Shown here: one piece after another, positions 54,526-63,417 of the stretch | How positions within the stretch are numbered: position 1 is the stretch's first letter | Layout of the letters: each line of letters starts with the position of its first letter | Origin: Marinobacter sp. SS5-14b | GTDB lineage: Bacteria; Pseudomonadota; Gammaproteobacteria; Pseudomonadales; Oleiphilaceae | NCBI RefSeq assembly: GCF_030541005.1 | Contig: NZ_JASSVM010000004.1 | Span: forward strand, 372,001 to 436,000 | Length of the DNA: 64,000 nucleotides | Direction: 5' to 3' | Notes under the pieces: model-generated | What the model was told of the DNA's origin: nothing | Seen by the model: only the letters and a program-made list of their open reading frames with translations | The model's database searches: none | Made by a program: the position numbers and the translations under genes

Positions 54526-55329
54526 ATGCTCAATAAGTCGCAAAGCCCAAAAACTCAGCCCCGGCTTCTGCGGGTGATGTTGTTTATGGTGACTTTCGCG
54601 TTTTCTGCAGCGGCGCTGGCGGAACCCGAAACCCGCATCTATCAGCTCAACAACCGGACGGCAGACGATGTTTCACAGCAGATACGCGCCCTTTATCAGG
54701 ATGCTCCTGTCACGGTAACGGCCAGAGGCCGCCAGCTGGTGGCTAGAGGCGAACCTCTTATACTCGATGAAATAGGCATGCTGATCAGCACGCTGGACGT
54801 GCCGCCGATACAGATGCGCATCAGCGTGCGCTACCAGCAAGACATCGGAGGCAAACAATCCGGGGGCGGCGTATCCATCTCCAGAGGGCAGGCCAACGTG
54901 CAGGTTGAGCGGCGAACCATCAGCACCAATTCAAATACCGAACGCCAGTTGGTAGTGCAGGATGGCCAGTCTGCTCATATTACTTCGGGCAACGTGCGCA
55001 GCCTGCCATTTGCCATTCAGGGGGGCCGTAACCCGGCCCTGATTCTGGAACAAGTTGAAACCCGCAGCGGCTTTGTCGTCAGCCCCCAGGCCATTTCCGA
55101 CCAGGCCGTCGAACTCAGCATTGTGTCTTTCGAAGAAGACCCGGCCGCCTTGCCCGGTTATGAAACCGAGGCACTGATGACGGTTCGCCGGGTACAGCCC
55201 GGGCAATGGGTTTCTCTTGGCGGCACACGCACCCACGAAGTCCACGAGCGAGAGGGCATTACCTACCGGGTGAGCGGTAATCAGGCGGAGAACCAGTCCA
55301 TTGATGTGAAAGTGGATATCCTGCCCTGA
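54526..55329 (+). CDS. Secretin-like (STN/NolW-domain) exported protein
   Basis: 267 residues from the ATG at 54526 (GGAGG upstream). The signal ends SAAALA. The mature start TRIYQLNNRTADDVSQQIRALY is a NolW/secretin-N-type fold, as in type II/III secretin proteins. The rest is beta-rich (QMRISVRYQQDIGG, RQLVVQDGQSAHITSGNV). It lacks the secretin pore domain and no other secretion genes are adjacent. Role unknown. Confidence 0.7.
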   Translation: MLNKSQSPKTQPRLLRVMLFMVTFAFSAAALAEPETRIYQLNNRTADDVSQQIRALYQDAPVTVTARGRQLVARGEPLILDEIGMLISTLDVPPIQMRISVRYQQDIGGKQSGGGVSISRGQANVQVERRTISTNSNTERQLVVQDGQSAHITSGNVRSLPFAIQGGRNPALILEQVETRSGFVVSPQAISDQAVELSIVSFEEDPAALPGYETEALMTVRRVQPGQWVSLGGTRTHEVHEREGITYRVSGNQAENQSIDVKVDILP

Positions 55330-55833
55330 TCAGGCGCCGCGTTTGCCGATCAGCAGGTCCCGGGCTTCGTTGAGCTTGGCGGCCAGGTAATCGTTACCAC
55401 CGCGATCCGGGTGCACCTTCTGCATCAGCTTGCGGTGGGCAGCCACCACCTCTTCACGGGTGCAACCTGGCGTCACCCCCAGAATATCGCAGGCTTCCCG
55501 CTCGGTCATGGCGCCGGCAACCGGTGCCCGCTGGTCGCCCGTACCGGTCTGTCCCGAAGACTCCGGCCCGGAGGAATCACCCATGGCTTTGCGGAACATC
55601 GGCGCGTAGCGCATCAGCGCCGGCAGTTTTCTCAACAGCGGAATCAGTGCCGCAATGCCGGCGGTGATCACGTGCACCCGGCCAGTCAGCACCATAAACA
55701 GCAGCAGGGCACCGCCGGCCACCAGCACCACTTTCCAGATGGCCGCTTTCTGGCCTTCCGGCGATAGCGCACCCCATTTTTTCAGGATGACAAACACGGC
55801 GGCCGCCAGGGCCAGGCCGAGAATCAACTGCAT
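55330..55833 (-). CDS. Membrane-anchored J-domain protein
   Basis: 167 residues. N-terminal helices (LGLALAAAVFVILKKWGA and VLVAGGALLLFMVLTG) are followed by a C-terminal J domain (EACDILGVTPGCTREEVVAAHRKLMQKVHPDRGGND) with the HPD motif needed to stimulate DnaK. The layout (membrane anchor, J domain at the end) is that of TIM14-like co-chaperones. It ends beside the IclR gene, 2 bases apart, and may be co-transcribed with it. Confidence 0.88.
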   Translation of the reverse strand: MQLILGLALAAAVFVILKKWGALSPEGQKAAIWKVVLVAGGALLLFMVLTGRVHVITAGIAALIPLLRKLPALMRYAPMFRKAMGDSSGPESSGQTGTGDQRAPVAGAMTEREACDILGVTPGCTREEVVAAHRKLMQKVHPDRGGNDYLAAKLNEARDLLIGKRGA

Positions 55834-55835
55834 GC

Positions 55836-56612
55836 TTAACTCTCCCCGATTCGGGCTTCAACCTTCGCCTTGAAGGTTTTCAGGGGTTCAAGGTATTTAT
55901 CGCGGTGCGTCCTTGCCCGACTCACGGGCACAATTGCTGCCACTGCAAAACGGCCAAGGTAAGTGTCCATCGCCACTGAGAATGCCGCAATATCCGGCAT
56001 ATACTCTTCGTAATCTTCTGCCACGCCGGACTGGCGGATTTTTTCAAGGTCTGCCAGCAACTGGCGCTTAACTGCCACGCCTTCGCTACCCGACGGCAAA
56101 GTATCCCGCAGAATTTTTTCAACCTTGCTGTCTTCCATGCTGGCCAACAGGGCCTTGCCTACGGCAGTGGTATGGAAAGGCACGTGAATCACCCCCATGG
56201 CCGGCACCACCCGCAGCTCACGCTCTGCCACAATGCGCTCGATCACAAGCACCTGGTTGGCTTCCACGCCACAGAACACCAGGGTTTCACCAATCTGGTG
56301 GCTGAGTTCTTCCAGCAGGGGACGAGCCACGGAAATCACGTCAATCCGGGTGTGGTAAAGCAGGCGCCCGAGCTCGGGCCCAAGCCGGTAACCGCCTTCG
56401 GCCCGCACCATTTCAACAAAGCCTTCAGCTTCCAGCGCACCGATAATGCGCTGAATGGTAGAGCGGGGCAAGGCCACGGCCCGGGCGATTTCCGCCAGGC
56501 TCAGGCCGTCGGGATGCTCTCCGAGTTCGCGCATAATCGCCGCCGCCCGGGCAATCACCTGAATGCCACCCTGGCGACGATCTTCGTGCCCTGTGTCTTC
56601 TGTTTGCTGCAT
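55836..56612 (-). CDS. IclR-family transcription regulator
   Basis: 258 residues. Winged helix at the N terminus (GIQVIARAAAIMRELGEHPDGLSLAEIARAVALPRSTIQRIIGALEAEGFVE) and an IclR effector domain (...GVIHVPFHTTAVGKALLA...GVAEDYEEYMPDIAAFSVAM). It is divergent from an RND pump operon, so it is a candidate regulator of it, which is unusual for this family. The effector is not known. Confidence 0.9.
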   Translation of the reverse strand: MQQTEDTGHEDRRQGGIQVIARAAAIMRELGEHPDGLSLAEIARAVALPRSTIQRIIGALEAEGFVEMVRAEGGYRLGPELGRLLYHTRIDVISVARPLLEELSHQIGETLVFCGVEANQVLVIERIVAERELRVVPAMGVIHVPFHTTAVGKALLASMEDSKVEKILRDTLPSGSEGVAVKRQLLADLEKIRQSGVAEDYEEYMPDIAAFSVAMDTYLGRFAVAAIVPVSRARTHRDKYLEPLKTFKAKVEARIGES

Positions 56613-56800
56613 GGATTCCTGACTCGTGGGTTTTCGATCACCCGGTATTACGAGCGCGCAGACAGGCTATGTCAAGCAAGGTTCCCGCCCCCGGCGCAGT
56701 AAAATCCGAAGTTTCCTATGTATCACAATACGGTTACAATCCCGCAATACAATACATTGAACCTATTACCTCCGAGCCAACCACATACGGGGACAACGTT

Positions 56801-57946
56801 GTGATTTCAAACAAACACCTGCCCGACAGCCGCCTGCTGGCGCTGCTGCTGACCAGTATTTTTGTACTTTCCGGATGCAGCGATCCGGCACCGCAACAAC
56901 AAAACCAGCGCCCGGCGCCCCAGGTGGGGGTGTATGAAGTGGAAGAACAACCACTGGCCCTGTCTTCCGCCCTGCCTGGCCGCACCCGCGCCTGGCGGAC
57001 TGCCGAGGTTCGCCCGCAGGTGAATGGCATTATTGAAGAGCGACTGTTCGTTGAAGGCAGCGTAGTGGAAGAAGGCTCCGTGCTGTACCAGATCGATGAC
57101 GCTCCCTACCGGGCCGCCCTGGCCCGGGCCAATGCCAGCCTGACCAATGCCCGCAACCTGGCCAAGCGCTACGAAAACCTGGTGGGCACCCGTTCCATCA
57201 GCCAGCAGCAGTATGACGACGCCCTGGCTGCCCTGCGCAGCGCCGAGGCGGAATACGAAGCCGCCAGCATCAACATGAACTACACCCGGGTGAAAGCCCC
57301 GATCACCGGCAAGATCAGCCGTTCGCGAGTCAGCGAAGGCGCTCTGGTGACCAGCGGCCAGCAGCAGGAAATGGCCACCATCACCCAACTGGACCCGATC
57401 TACGTGGACATCGTGCAACCGGTCACCCGCCTTCTGGACCTGCAGAGCGCTATCGAAGCCGGGCTGATTGAAGCCGATGAGAACGACGTTGTTGAAGTCT
57501 CGCTGGTGCTGGAGAACGGCCAGGACTATCAGCACACCGGTTTGCTGAAGTTCTCCGAAGTGGTGGTCGATGAGGGCACCGGCTCGGTCACCCTGCGGGC
57601 TGAATTCCCGAATCCGGATGGCAAGCTGCTGCCCGGTATGTTTGTTCGCGCGCTGGTGGAAGAAGGCACTCGCCCGAACGCCATCCTGGTGCCCCAGCAA
57701 GCGGTGTCACGCGATACCCGCGGCGTACCGACCGTCTGGGTGCTGGCCGAGGACAACACCGTAAGCGTCCGCCAGATCGAAACCGAACGCACCGTGGGCA
57801 ACGCCTGGCTGGTGCAAAAGGGGCTGCAGGCCGGTGAACAGGTGGTGACCGAGGGCGTTCAGCGCCTGGCGCCGGGCATTCCCGTGCAGCCGGCACCGGC
57901 AGCCAATGTCGACCTGCAAACCGAATTCGCAACCCAGGCCGAATAA
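56801..57946 (+). CDS. RND efflux periplasmic adaptor (second pump)
   Basis: 381 residues from a GTG (GGGGA upstream). Signal ends IFVLSGC, a lipobox. Adaptor motifs are EERLFVEGSVVEEGSVLYQIDDAPY and YTRVKAPITGKISRS. AcrA-type. First gene of the operon, followed 12 bases later by its permease; divergent from the IclR regulator. Confidence 0.93.
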   Translation: MISNKHLPDSRLLALLLTSIFVLSGCSDPAPQQQNQRPAPQVGVYEVEEQPLALSSALPGRTRAWRTAEVRPQVNGIIEERLFVEGSVVEEGSVLYQIDDAPYRAALARANASLTNARNLAKRYENLVGTRSISQQQYDDALAALRSAEAEYEAASINMNYTRVKAPITGKISRSRVSEGALVTSGQQQEMATITQLDPIYVDIVQPVTRLLDLQSAIEAGLIEADENDVVEVSLVLENGQDYQHTGLLKFSEVVVDEGTGSVTLRAEFPNPDGKLLPGMFVRALVEEGTRPNAILVPQQAVSRDTRGVPTVWVLAEDNTVSVRQIETERTVGNAWLVQKGLQAGEQVVTEGVQRLAPGIPVQPAPAANVDLQTEFATQAE

Positions 57947-57958
57947 GGAGCTCCGGAC

Positions 57959-60900
57959 ATGCCCCGATTTTTTATCGAACGCCCCATATTTGCCTGGGTC
58001 GTCGCCCTGATGCTGATGCTCGGCGGTGGACTGGCAGTAAAGAACCTCGCCGTTAACCAGTTTCCGGATGTCGCCCCGCCGGCGATTGCCTTGTCGGTGA
58101 ATTACCCCGGCGCTTCCGCCCAGACCGTGCAGGACACGGTGGTCCAGGTGATCGAGCAACAGCTCAACGGCCTGGACGGCTTGCGCTACATCTCCTCCGA
58201 GAGCAACTCGGATGGCAGCATGACCATCATTGCCACCTTCGAACAGGGCACCGACCCAGACATCGCCCAGGTGCAGGTGCAAAACAAACTGCAGCTGGCC
58301 AACCCGCTGCTGCCCGAAGAAGTGCAGCGTCAAGGCATCCGGGTATCCAAGTACAAGGTGAACTTCTTCACCGTCTTTGCGCTGACCAGCCCTGATGGCA
58401 AGTACACCCAGGGCGACCTGGCCGATTACATCGTATCCAACATCCAGGACCCGGTTGCGCGAACCCAGGGCGTCGGTGACTTTCTGCTGTTCGGCTCCCA
58501 GTACGCCATGCGCCTGTGGCTCGACCCCGAAAAACTCAACAGCTACCAGCTGACCCCGCAGGACGTGATCAATTCGGTGCGCGCCCAGAACGTGCAGGTC
58601 TCTGCCGGCCAGCTCGGTGGCCTGCCCACCGCAGAAGGCGTGCAGCTGCAGGCCACCGTTATCGGCAAGCAGCGCATGAAGACCGCCGAAGAATTCGAAA
58701 ACATCCTGCTGAAAGTGAACCCGGACGGCTCCCAGGTGCGCCTGGCCGAGGTCGCCGAGGTGAATCTGGGCAACGAGAACTACGCCATCACCGGTAAATA
58801 CAACGGCGCGCCGGCAGCCGGTATGGCCCTGCGCCTGGCCACCGGCGCCAACCAGCTGGAAACCGCTGGCCGGGTAAAAGAAACCCTGGCAGAACTGGAA
58901 CGCTTTCTGCCTGAAGGCGTAGAGATCGTCTTCCCCTACGACACCACACCGGTCGTGTCGGCGTCTATCGAGACCGTCGCCATGACGCTGATCGAAGCCG
59001 TGGTGCTGGTGTTCCTGGTGATGTTCCTGTTCCTGCAAAGCTGGCGCGCCACCATCATTCCCACACTGGCGGTGCCGGTGGTTCTGCTGGCTACCTTTGG
59101 CGTACTGTACGCCTTTGGCTTCACCGTCAACGTGATGACCATGTTTGCCATGGTCCTGGCCATCGGTTTGCTGGTGGACGACGCCATCGTAGTAGTGGAA
59201 AACGTCGAGCGACTGATGGAAGAAGAGGGGCTGTCGCCCAAGGAAGCCGCCAAGAAATCCATGGACCAGATCTCCGGCGCACTGCTGGGCATCGGCCTGG
59301 TGATTTCGGCGGTGTTCCTGCCCATGGCCTTTTTTGGCGGCGCCACCGGGGTGATCTACCGGCAGTTCTCGGTCACCATCATCTCGGCAATGTCGTTCTC
59401 TGTGCTGGTGGCATTTATTTTCACCCCGGCCCTGTGCGCCACCTTGCTGAAACCCGGCGACCAGCACGTCAGGAAAGGCTTTTTCGGCTGGTTTAACCGC
59501 ACCTTTGACCGCAGCGCAGACCGCTACAAATCAGGCGTCAGTTACCTGATCAAACGTAAGGGCCGCTTCATGGGCGTGTACCTGTTGCTGGTCGTGGCTG
59601 TGGGCTTCCTGTTCAAGGGCCTGCCCACCGCGTTCCTGCCGGACGAAGATCAGGGCGTGATGATTGTGATGGTGCAGCTGCCCACCAATGCCACGGGCGA
59701 GCGCACCGAAGCCGTACTGGCAGAAGCTGGAAATTATTTGCTGGAAGAAGAGTCCGAGGTGGTCAAGAGCGTGATGTCTGTGCGGGGCTTCAACTTCGCC
59801 GGCCGTGGCCAGAACTCCGGTATTCTGTTCGTGGACCTGAAGCCCTTTGCTGACCGGGAAAGCTTTGCCCAGAGCGTGTTCGCCCTCGCGGGTCGCTCCG
59901 GGGCAAGGTTCGCCCAGATCAAAGACGCCATCGTGTTCCCGATTGTGCCACCGGCCATTCTGGAGCTCGGCAACGCCACCGGCTTTGACCTCTACCTGAA
60001 AGACAACGGAGCTATCGGCCACCACGCCCTGATGGCCGCCACCAATGAGTTTATCAGCAGAGCCAATGCCGCGCCGGAGCTGAACATGGTGCGCCACAAC
60101 GGCCTGCCGGACGAGCCCCAATACCAGGTGATCATCGATGACGAAAAAGCCCGGCTGTTGCAGGTGTCCATTGCCGACATCAATGCCACCATGTCTGCCG
60201 CCTGGGGTTCGAGCTATGTGAACGACTTCCTGCACAACGGCCGGGTAAAGAAAGTCTATGTGCAGGGCAAACCGGATTCACGACTGGCACCGGAAGACTT
60301 CGACAAATGGTTTGTGCGCAACGCCCAGGGTGAGATGGTGCCCTTTGCCGCCTTCGCCACCGGCGAGTGGGTGTACGGTTCGCCGCGCCTGCAGCGGTAT
60401 CAGGGCGTGCCCGCTACGCAAATTCAGGGCGCTCCGGCTAACGGTTACAGCACTGGCGATGCCATGGCCGCACTGGAACGCATTGCCGCCGACCTGCCCC
60501 AGGGCCTGGGTCTGGAATACACCGGTCTGTCGTTCGAGGAAAAACAGGCCGGCAACCAGGCGATGATGCTGTACCTGCTGTCGATCCTGGTGGTGTTCCT
60601 GTGTTTAGCGGCCCTGTATGAAAGCTGGTCAATTCCGTTTGCGGTGATCATGCTGGTGCCACTCGGCGTGCTTGGCGCGGTTCTGGCCACCATGGCCCGG
60701 GGCCTGTCCAACGATGTGTTCTTCCAGGTGGGCATGCTGACCACCATGGGACTGGCCGCCAAGAACGCCATTCTGATCGTGGAATTTGCCCGACAGCTGT
60801 ATGAGCAGGAAGGCAAGCCGCTGCTGCAGGCCACCGCCGAGGCCGCCCGCCTGCGCCTGCGGCCGATCATCATGACCTCGCTGGCGTTCATCTTCGGGGT

Positions 60901-61069
60901 ACTGCCCATGGCCATCGCCAGCGGCGCTTCCAGCGCCAGCCAGCATGCCATCGGTACCGCGGTGGTCGGTGGCACCCTGGCTGCGACCGTCCTGGCGGTC
61001 TTCTTTGTACCGCTGTTCTACGTGTTTGTCGTGGGCCTGACCGGAAAGCGGAAATCGTCTGGGGGTTAG
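57959..61069 (+). CDS. RND efflux permease (HAE1 family, second pump)
   Basis: 1036 residues, AcrB/MexB-like. [21 protein letters not shown] starts it. The proton-relay Asp pair is present in [21 protein letters not shown]. Two large porter-domain loops and twelve helices. No outer-membrane factor gene is present, so it probably works with a TolC-like protein made elsewhere. Confidence 0.95.
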   Translation: MPRFFIERPIFAWVVALMLMLGGGLAVKNLAVNQFPDVAPPAIALSVNYPGASAQTVQDTVVQVIEQQLNGLDGLRYISSESNSDGSMTIIATFEQGTDPDIAQVQVQNKLQLANPLLPEEVQRQGIRVSKYKVNFFTVFALTSPDGKYTQGDLADYIVSNIQDPVARTQGVGDFLLFGSQYAMRLWLDPEKLNSYQLTPQDVINSVRAQNVQVSAGQLGGLPTAEGVQLQATVIGKQRMKTAEEFENILLKVNPDGSQVRLAEVAEVNLGNENYAITGKYNGAPAAGMALRLATGANQLETAGRVKETLAELERFLPEGVEIVFPYDTTPVVSASIETVAMTLIEAVVLVFLVMFLFLQSWRATIIPTLAVPVVLLATFGVLYAFGFTVNVMTMFAMVLAIGLLVDDAIVVVENVERLMEEEGLSPKEAAKKSMDQISGALLGIGLVISAVFLPMAFFGGATGVIYRQFSVTIISAMSFSVLVAFIFTPALCATLLKPGDQHVRKGFFGWFNRTFDRSADRYKSGVSYLIKRKGRFMGVYLLLVVAVGFLFKGLPTAFLPDEDQGVMIVMVQLPTNATGERTEAVLAEAGNYLLEEESEVVKSVMSVRGFNFAGRGQNSGILFVDLKPFADRESFAQSVFALAGRSGARFAQIKDAIVFPIVPPAILELGNATGFDLYLKDNGAIGHHALMAATNEFISRANAAPELNMVRHNGLPDEPQYQVIIDDEKARLLQVSIADINATMSAAWGSSYVNDFLHNGRVKKVYVQGKPDSRLAPEDFDKWFVRNAQGEMVPFAAFATGEWVYGSPRLQRYQGVPATQIQGAPANGYSTGDAMAALERIAADLPQGLGLEYTGLSFEEKQAGNQAMMLYLLSILVVFLCLAALYESWSIPFAVIMLVPLGVLGAVLATMARGLSNDVFFQVGMLTTMGLAAKNAILIVEFARQLYEQEGKPLLQATAEAARLRLRPIIMTSLAFIFGVLPMAIASGASSASQHAIGTAVVGGTLAATVLAVFFVPLFYVFVVGLTGKRKSSGG

Positions 61070-61081
61070 CCCCCAGCCGAT

Positions 61082-61903
61082 TTAGCCAAAGTGAAAACCG
61101 GATAGCTGAGTCTTCATAACTTGCTCGGAATAAACCTTCTGGCCGCTCGCATTGCCGGCTGCCCCGGCCGCGACCATCAATGGGATCAGGTGCTCTTCGT
61201 GCCCCGGTGGATGGCACTGGAGGGCATGGGGTCCGTCAGACCAGTGGCTGAGCAGAGCTTCACGTCGGTCCGGGTGTTCGGCAACCACCTGCGTCAGCCA
61301 GGCATCAAAGGCTTCCGACAGGGGTGTAAAGCGCGAATCACCGTAACCACGCATATTGTGAAAACTCATACCGCTGCCAACGATCAGCACGCCCTCGTGC
61401 CGCAAAGCGGCCAGCGCCTTACCGGCCGCAAGATGGGCCGCCGGATTCAGATCCTGTCGCAGCGACAGTTGCACCACCGGGATATCCGCCTCCGGAAACA
61501 TCAGTTTCAGGGGGATGAACATGCCATGGTCAAACCCTCGCCCGGCATCGCCCCGGCTTTCCAGACCGGCCCCGGCCAGCAAGCTGACAATGCGTTCCGC
61601 CAGCGCCGGGGCGCCAGGTGCCGGGTATTCCAGCTCATAGGTGTGCTCTGGAAAACCGTAATAGTCGTAGATCAACTCCGGCTGCGATCCGGTGGTGACC
61701 CGGAACTCGTCTGCCAGCCAATGGGCCGACACCAGCACAATGGCCTTGGGACGGGCCGGCAATCTTGACGATATACCCTTGAGATAGGTCGCCATACCAT
61801 CCCAGGCATCGGCCGGATTCCAGTCCATAAAGAAACAGGGGCCGGCACCATGGGGAATGAACAACACCGGCTGGGCGGCAGAAACCGCGTTGCTTTGTGA
61901 CAT
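61082..61903 (-). CDS. ygiD: Extradiol dioxygenase of the 4,5-DOPA / LigB type
   Basis: 273 residues. The LigB-type fold shows metal and active-site His residues in LFIPHGAGPCFF, VLVSAHWLAD, FDHGMFIPLKLMFP, and HEEHLIPLMVAAG. E. coli YgiD is a 4,5-DOPA dioxygenase; here the first motif is HGAGP, where HGSP is common. It opens catechol-type rings with Fe or Zn. Convergent with the permease gene, 12 bases apart. Confidence 0.82.
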   Translation of the reverse strand: MSQSNAVSAAQPVLFIPHGAGPCFFMDWNPADAWDGMATYLKGISSRLPARPKAIVLVSAHWLADEFRVTTGSQPELIYDYYGFPEHTYELEYPAPGAPALAERIVSLLAGAGLESRGDAGRGFDHGMFIPLKLMFPEADIPVVQLSLRQDLNPAAHLAAGKALAALRHEGVLIVGSGMSFHNMRGYGDSRFTPLSEAFDAWLTQVVAEHPDRREALLSHWSDGPHALQCHPPGHEEHLIPLMVAAGAAGNASGQKVYSEQVMKTQLSGFHFG

Positions 61904-61992
61904 AAATAAAGCCCTCCGGGTGGAATAGCGTCAGGTTGCAGGTACAACCAATTTACGCTCATTTTCTGGCGACGAGAACCTGCTAAAATACC

Positions 61993-62007
61993 CCTACTGA
62001 CAGTAGG
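61993..62007. promoter_or_regulatory. Perfect 15-bp palindrome beside a -10-like element
   Basis: CCTACTGACAGTAGG, perfect arms of 7 bases around a central A. It abuts TGCTAAAAT and precedes ATG 62015 with AGGA just upstream. This is the layout of an auto-repressed promoter, but the frame is only 26 codons. Confidence 0.55.
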
Positions 62008-62014
62008 AAATCAC

Positions 62015-62095
62015 ATGCTCGATCGCTTCACTGTGGAGCAATTTGCCGGGTCAGCGTGCAACTCAGCAGATCATGCTCAGACGAGCACTCTTTAA
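62015..62095 (+). other. 26-codon frame downstream of the palindrome
   Basis: Starts MLDRFTVEQFAG and stops at TAA 62093-62095. AGGA lies 6 bases upstream. No similarity is recognised. It could be a remnant of a deleted regulator gene or chance. Confidence 0.25.
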
Positions 62096-62319
62096 GAATT
62101 CAAAGGCGAAGACATCCAACCACGCATGATTCCCGTATCGGAATGAGTGACAATGCCGAGCAGCTTTTGTAGCATGCTACCCTAAACCGCCAATTGACTT
62201 TTTCGGCTGCTCCTACCCTCTGTGTCAGCAGTCCTTTTAACATGGAAAGCTGGTAGCCTTCCGTTTTGAATGTTCGGCGACTCAACAACTCTCAGGAATT
62301 CATTCCCAGGAACAGACCT

Positions 62320-63417
62320 ATGCGCACCGCATCCCGTTTTGTCATCGTCATCATTTTCCTTGGCGTCGTTCTCGGCGGCATCTTCGGCTATAAATTCATG
62401 CAGTTTGGCCAGATGAAAGAAATGATGTCTCAACCCCAGCCACCGGCCATTATTTCCGTGACCAAAGCAACGACCGAGACCTGGCAGCCCGCCATCAAAG
62501 CGGTAGGCAGTGTTGAGGCCGTCAACGGCATTGCAGTCTCCAATGAAGTGCCGGGTGTTATCGAGACCGTCAACTTCGAATCCGGCGACACGGTCAGCAA
62601 GGGCGACGTTCTGATCCGGCTGGACGCTGCCATTGATGAGGCAGCCCTGCGCACTCGCCGCGCCGAAGCCCAACTGGCACAACAGGAGTTCAAACGGGTG
62701 TCTGACCTGCTGCCCAAGCGGGCCGTGTCCCAGTCCCAGTACGATGAAGCCAAGGCCAATTTTGACGCAGCCGGCGCCCGGGTCAACGAGGCCGAGGCCC
62801 AGCTGAGTAAAAAGGTCATCCGCGCCCCGTTCGATGGCACTCTCGGCATCCGCATGGTAGACCAGGGTGAATACCTGCCAACAGGCACGCCCATTGTTGA
62901 AATCAACATGCTGGATCCGATTTACGTGGATTACACCCTGTCTGAAAAGTACATGCCGGATGTTGCCCGGGGTTACCCGGTATCGGTCACCGTGGCCGCC
63001 GTGCCGGATCGGGTTTTCGAAGGTGAAGTCAGCGCCATTAACACCTCGGTAAATCCGGAGACCCGCACCGTGCGGATGCGCGCCACCCTCAGCAACGAAG
63101 ACAGTCTGCTGCGCCCGGGCATGTTCGCCACCATTCAGACCGGCCAGCCACGGGACAACGAAGTGGTGACACTGCCCCGCACGGCCATCTCCTATAACAC
63201 TTACGGCAACTTCGTGTTCGTCGTCGCTGAGAACGACAAGGGTGAACAGGTGGTTAACCGTCGCAGCGTGATGACCGGCGAAGTCCGTGATGGTCGTGCC
63301 TCGATCACTTCCGGCCTTGAAGCCGGCGAAACCGTGGTTGCCAAAGGCCTGCTGAGACTGAGAGCCGGCCAGCGGGTCGACATTCAGGACGAATCCGGCC
63401 AGGAGGCGTCTGAGTAA
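62320..63417 (+). CDS. RND efflux periplasmic adaptor (third pump)
   Basis: 365 residues from the ATG at 62320 (AGGAAC upstream; a longer frame is rejected). An N-terminal helix (FVIVIIFLGVVLGGIFGYKF) anchors it with no lipobox. Adaptor motifs: VNFESGDTVSKGDVLIRLDAAID and KKVIRAPFDGTLGIRMVDQGEYLPTG. It overlaps the permease start by 1 base (TAATG). Confidence 0.92.
   Translation: MRTASRFVIVIIFLGVVLGGIFGYKFMQFGQMKEMMSQPQPPAIISVTKATTETWQPAIKAVGSVEAVNGIAVSNEVPGVIETVNFESGDTVSKGDVLIRLDAAIDEAALRTRRAEAQLAQQEFKRVSDLLPKRAVSQSQYDEAKANFDAAGARVNEAEAQLSKKVIRAPFDGTLGIRMVDQGEYLPTGTPIVEINMLDPIYVDYTLSEKYMPDVARGYPVSVTVAAVPDRVFEGEVSAINTSVNPETRTVRMRATLSNEDSLLRPGMFATIQTGQPRDNEVVTLPRTAISYNTYGNFVFVVAENDKGEQVVNRRSVMTGEVRDGRASITSGLEAGETVVAKGLLRLRAGQRVDIQDESGQEASE

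Larger units (their letters stand above)
61904..62319. other. Intergenic region with an orphan promoter/operator and a microORF
   Basis: 416 bases. It holds a TGCTAAAAT extended -10-like element (61981-61989), a 15-bp palindrome (61993-62007), a 26-codon frame (62015-62095), another palindrome GTAGCATGCTAC (62169-62180), and TTGACT (62194-62199), which may be a -35 of the next gene. No full gene is seen. Confidence 0.5.

Noticed and set aside
57707..59467. 586-codon antisense frame opposite the second RND operon
   Set aside because: Antisense shadow of the adaptor and permease; His/Gly/Gln-rich and without domain or ribosome site.
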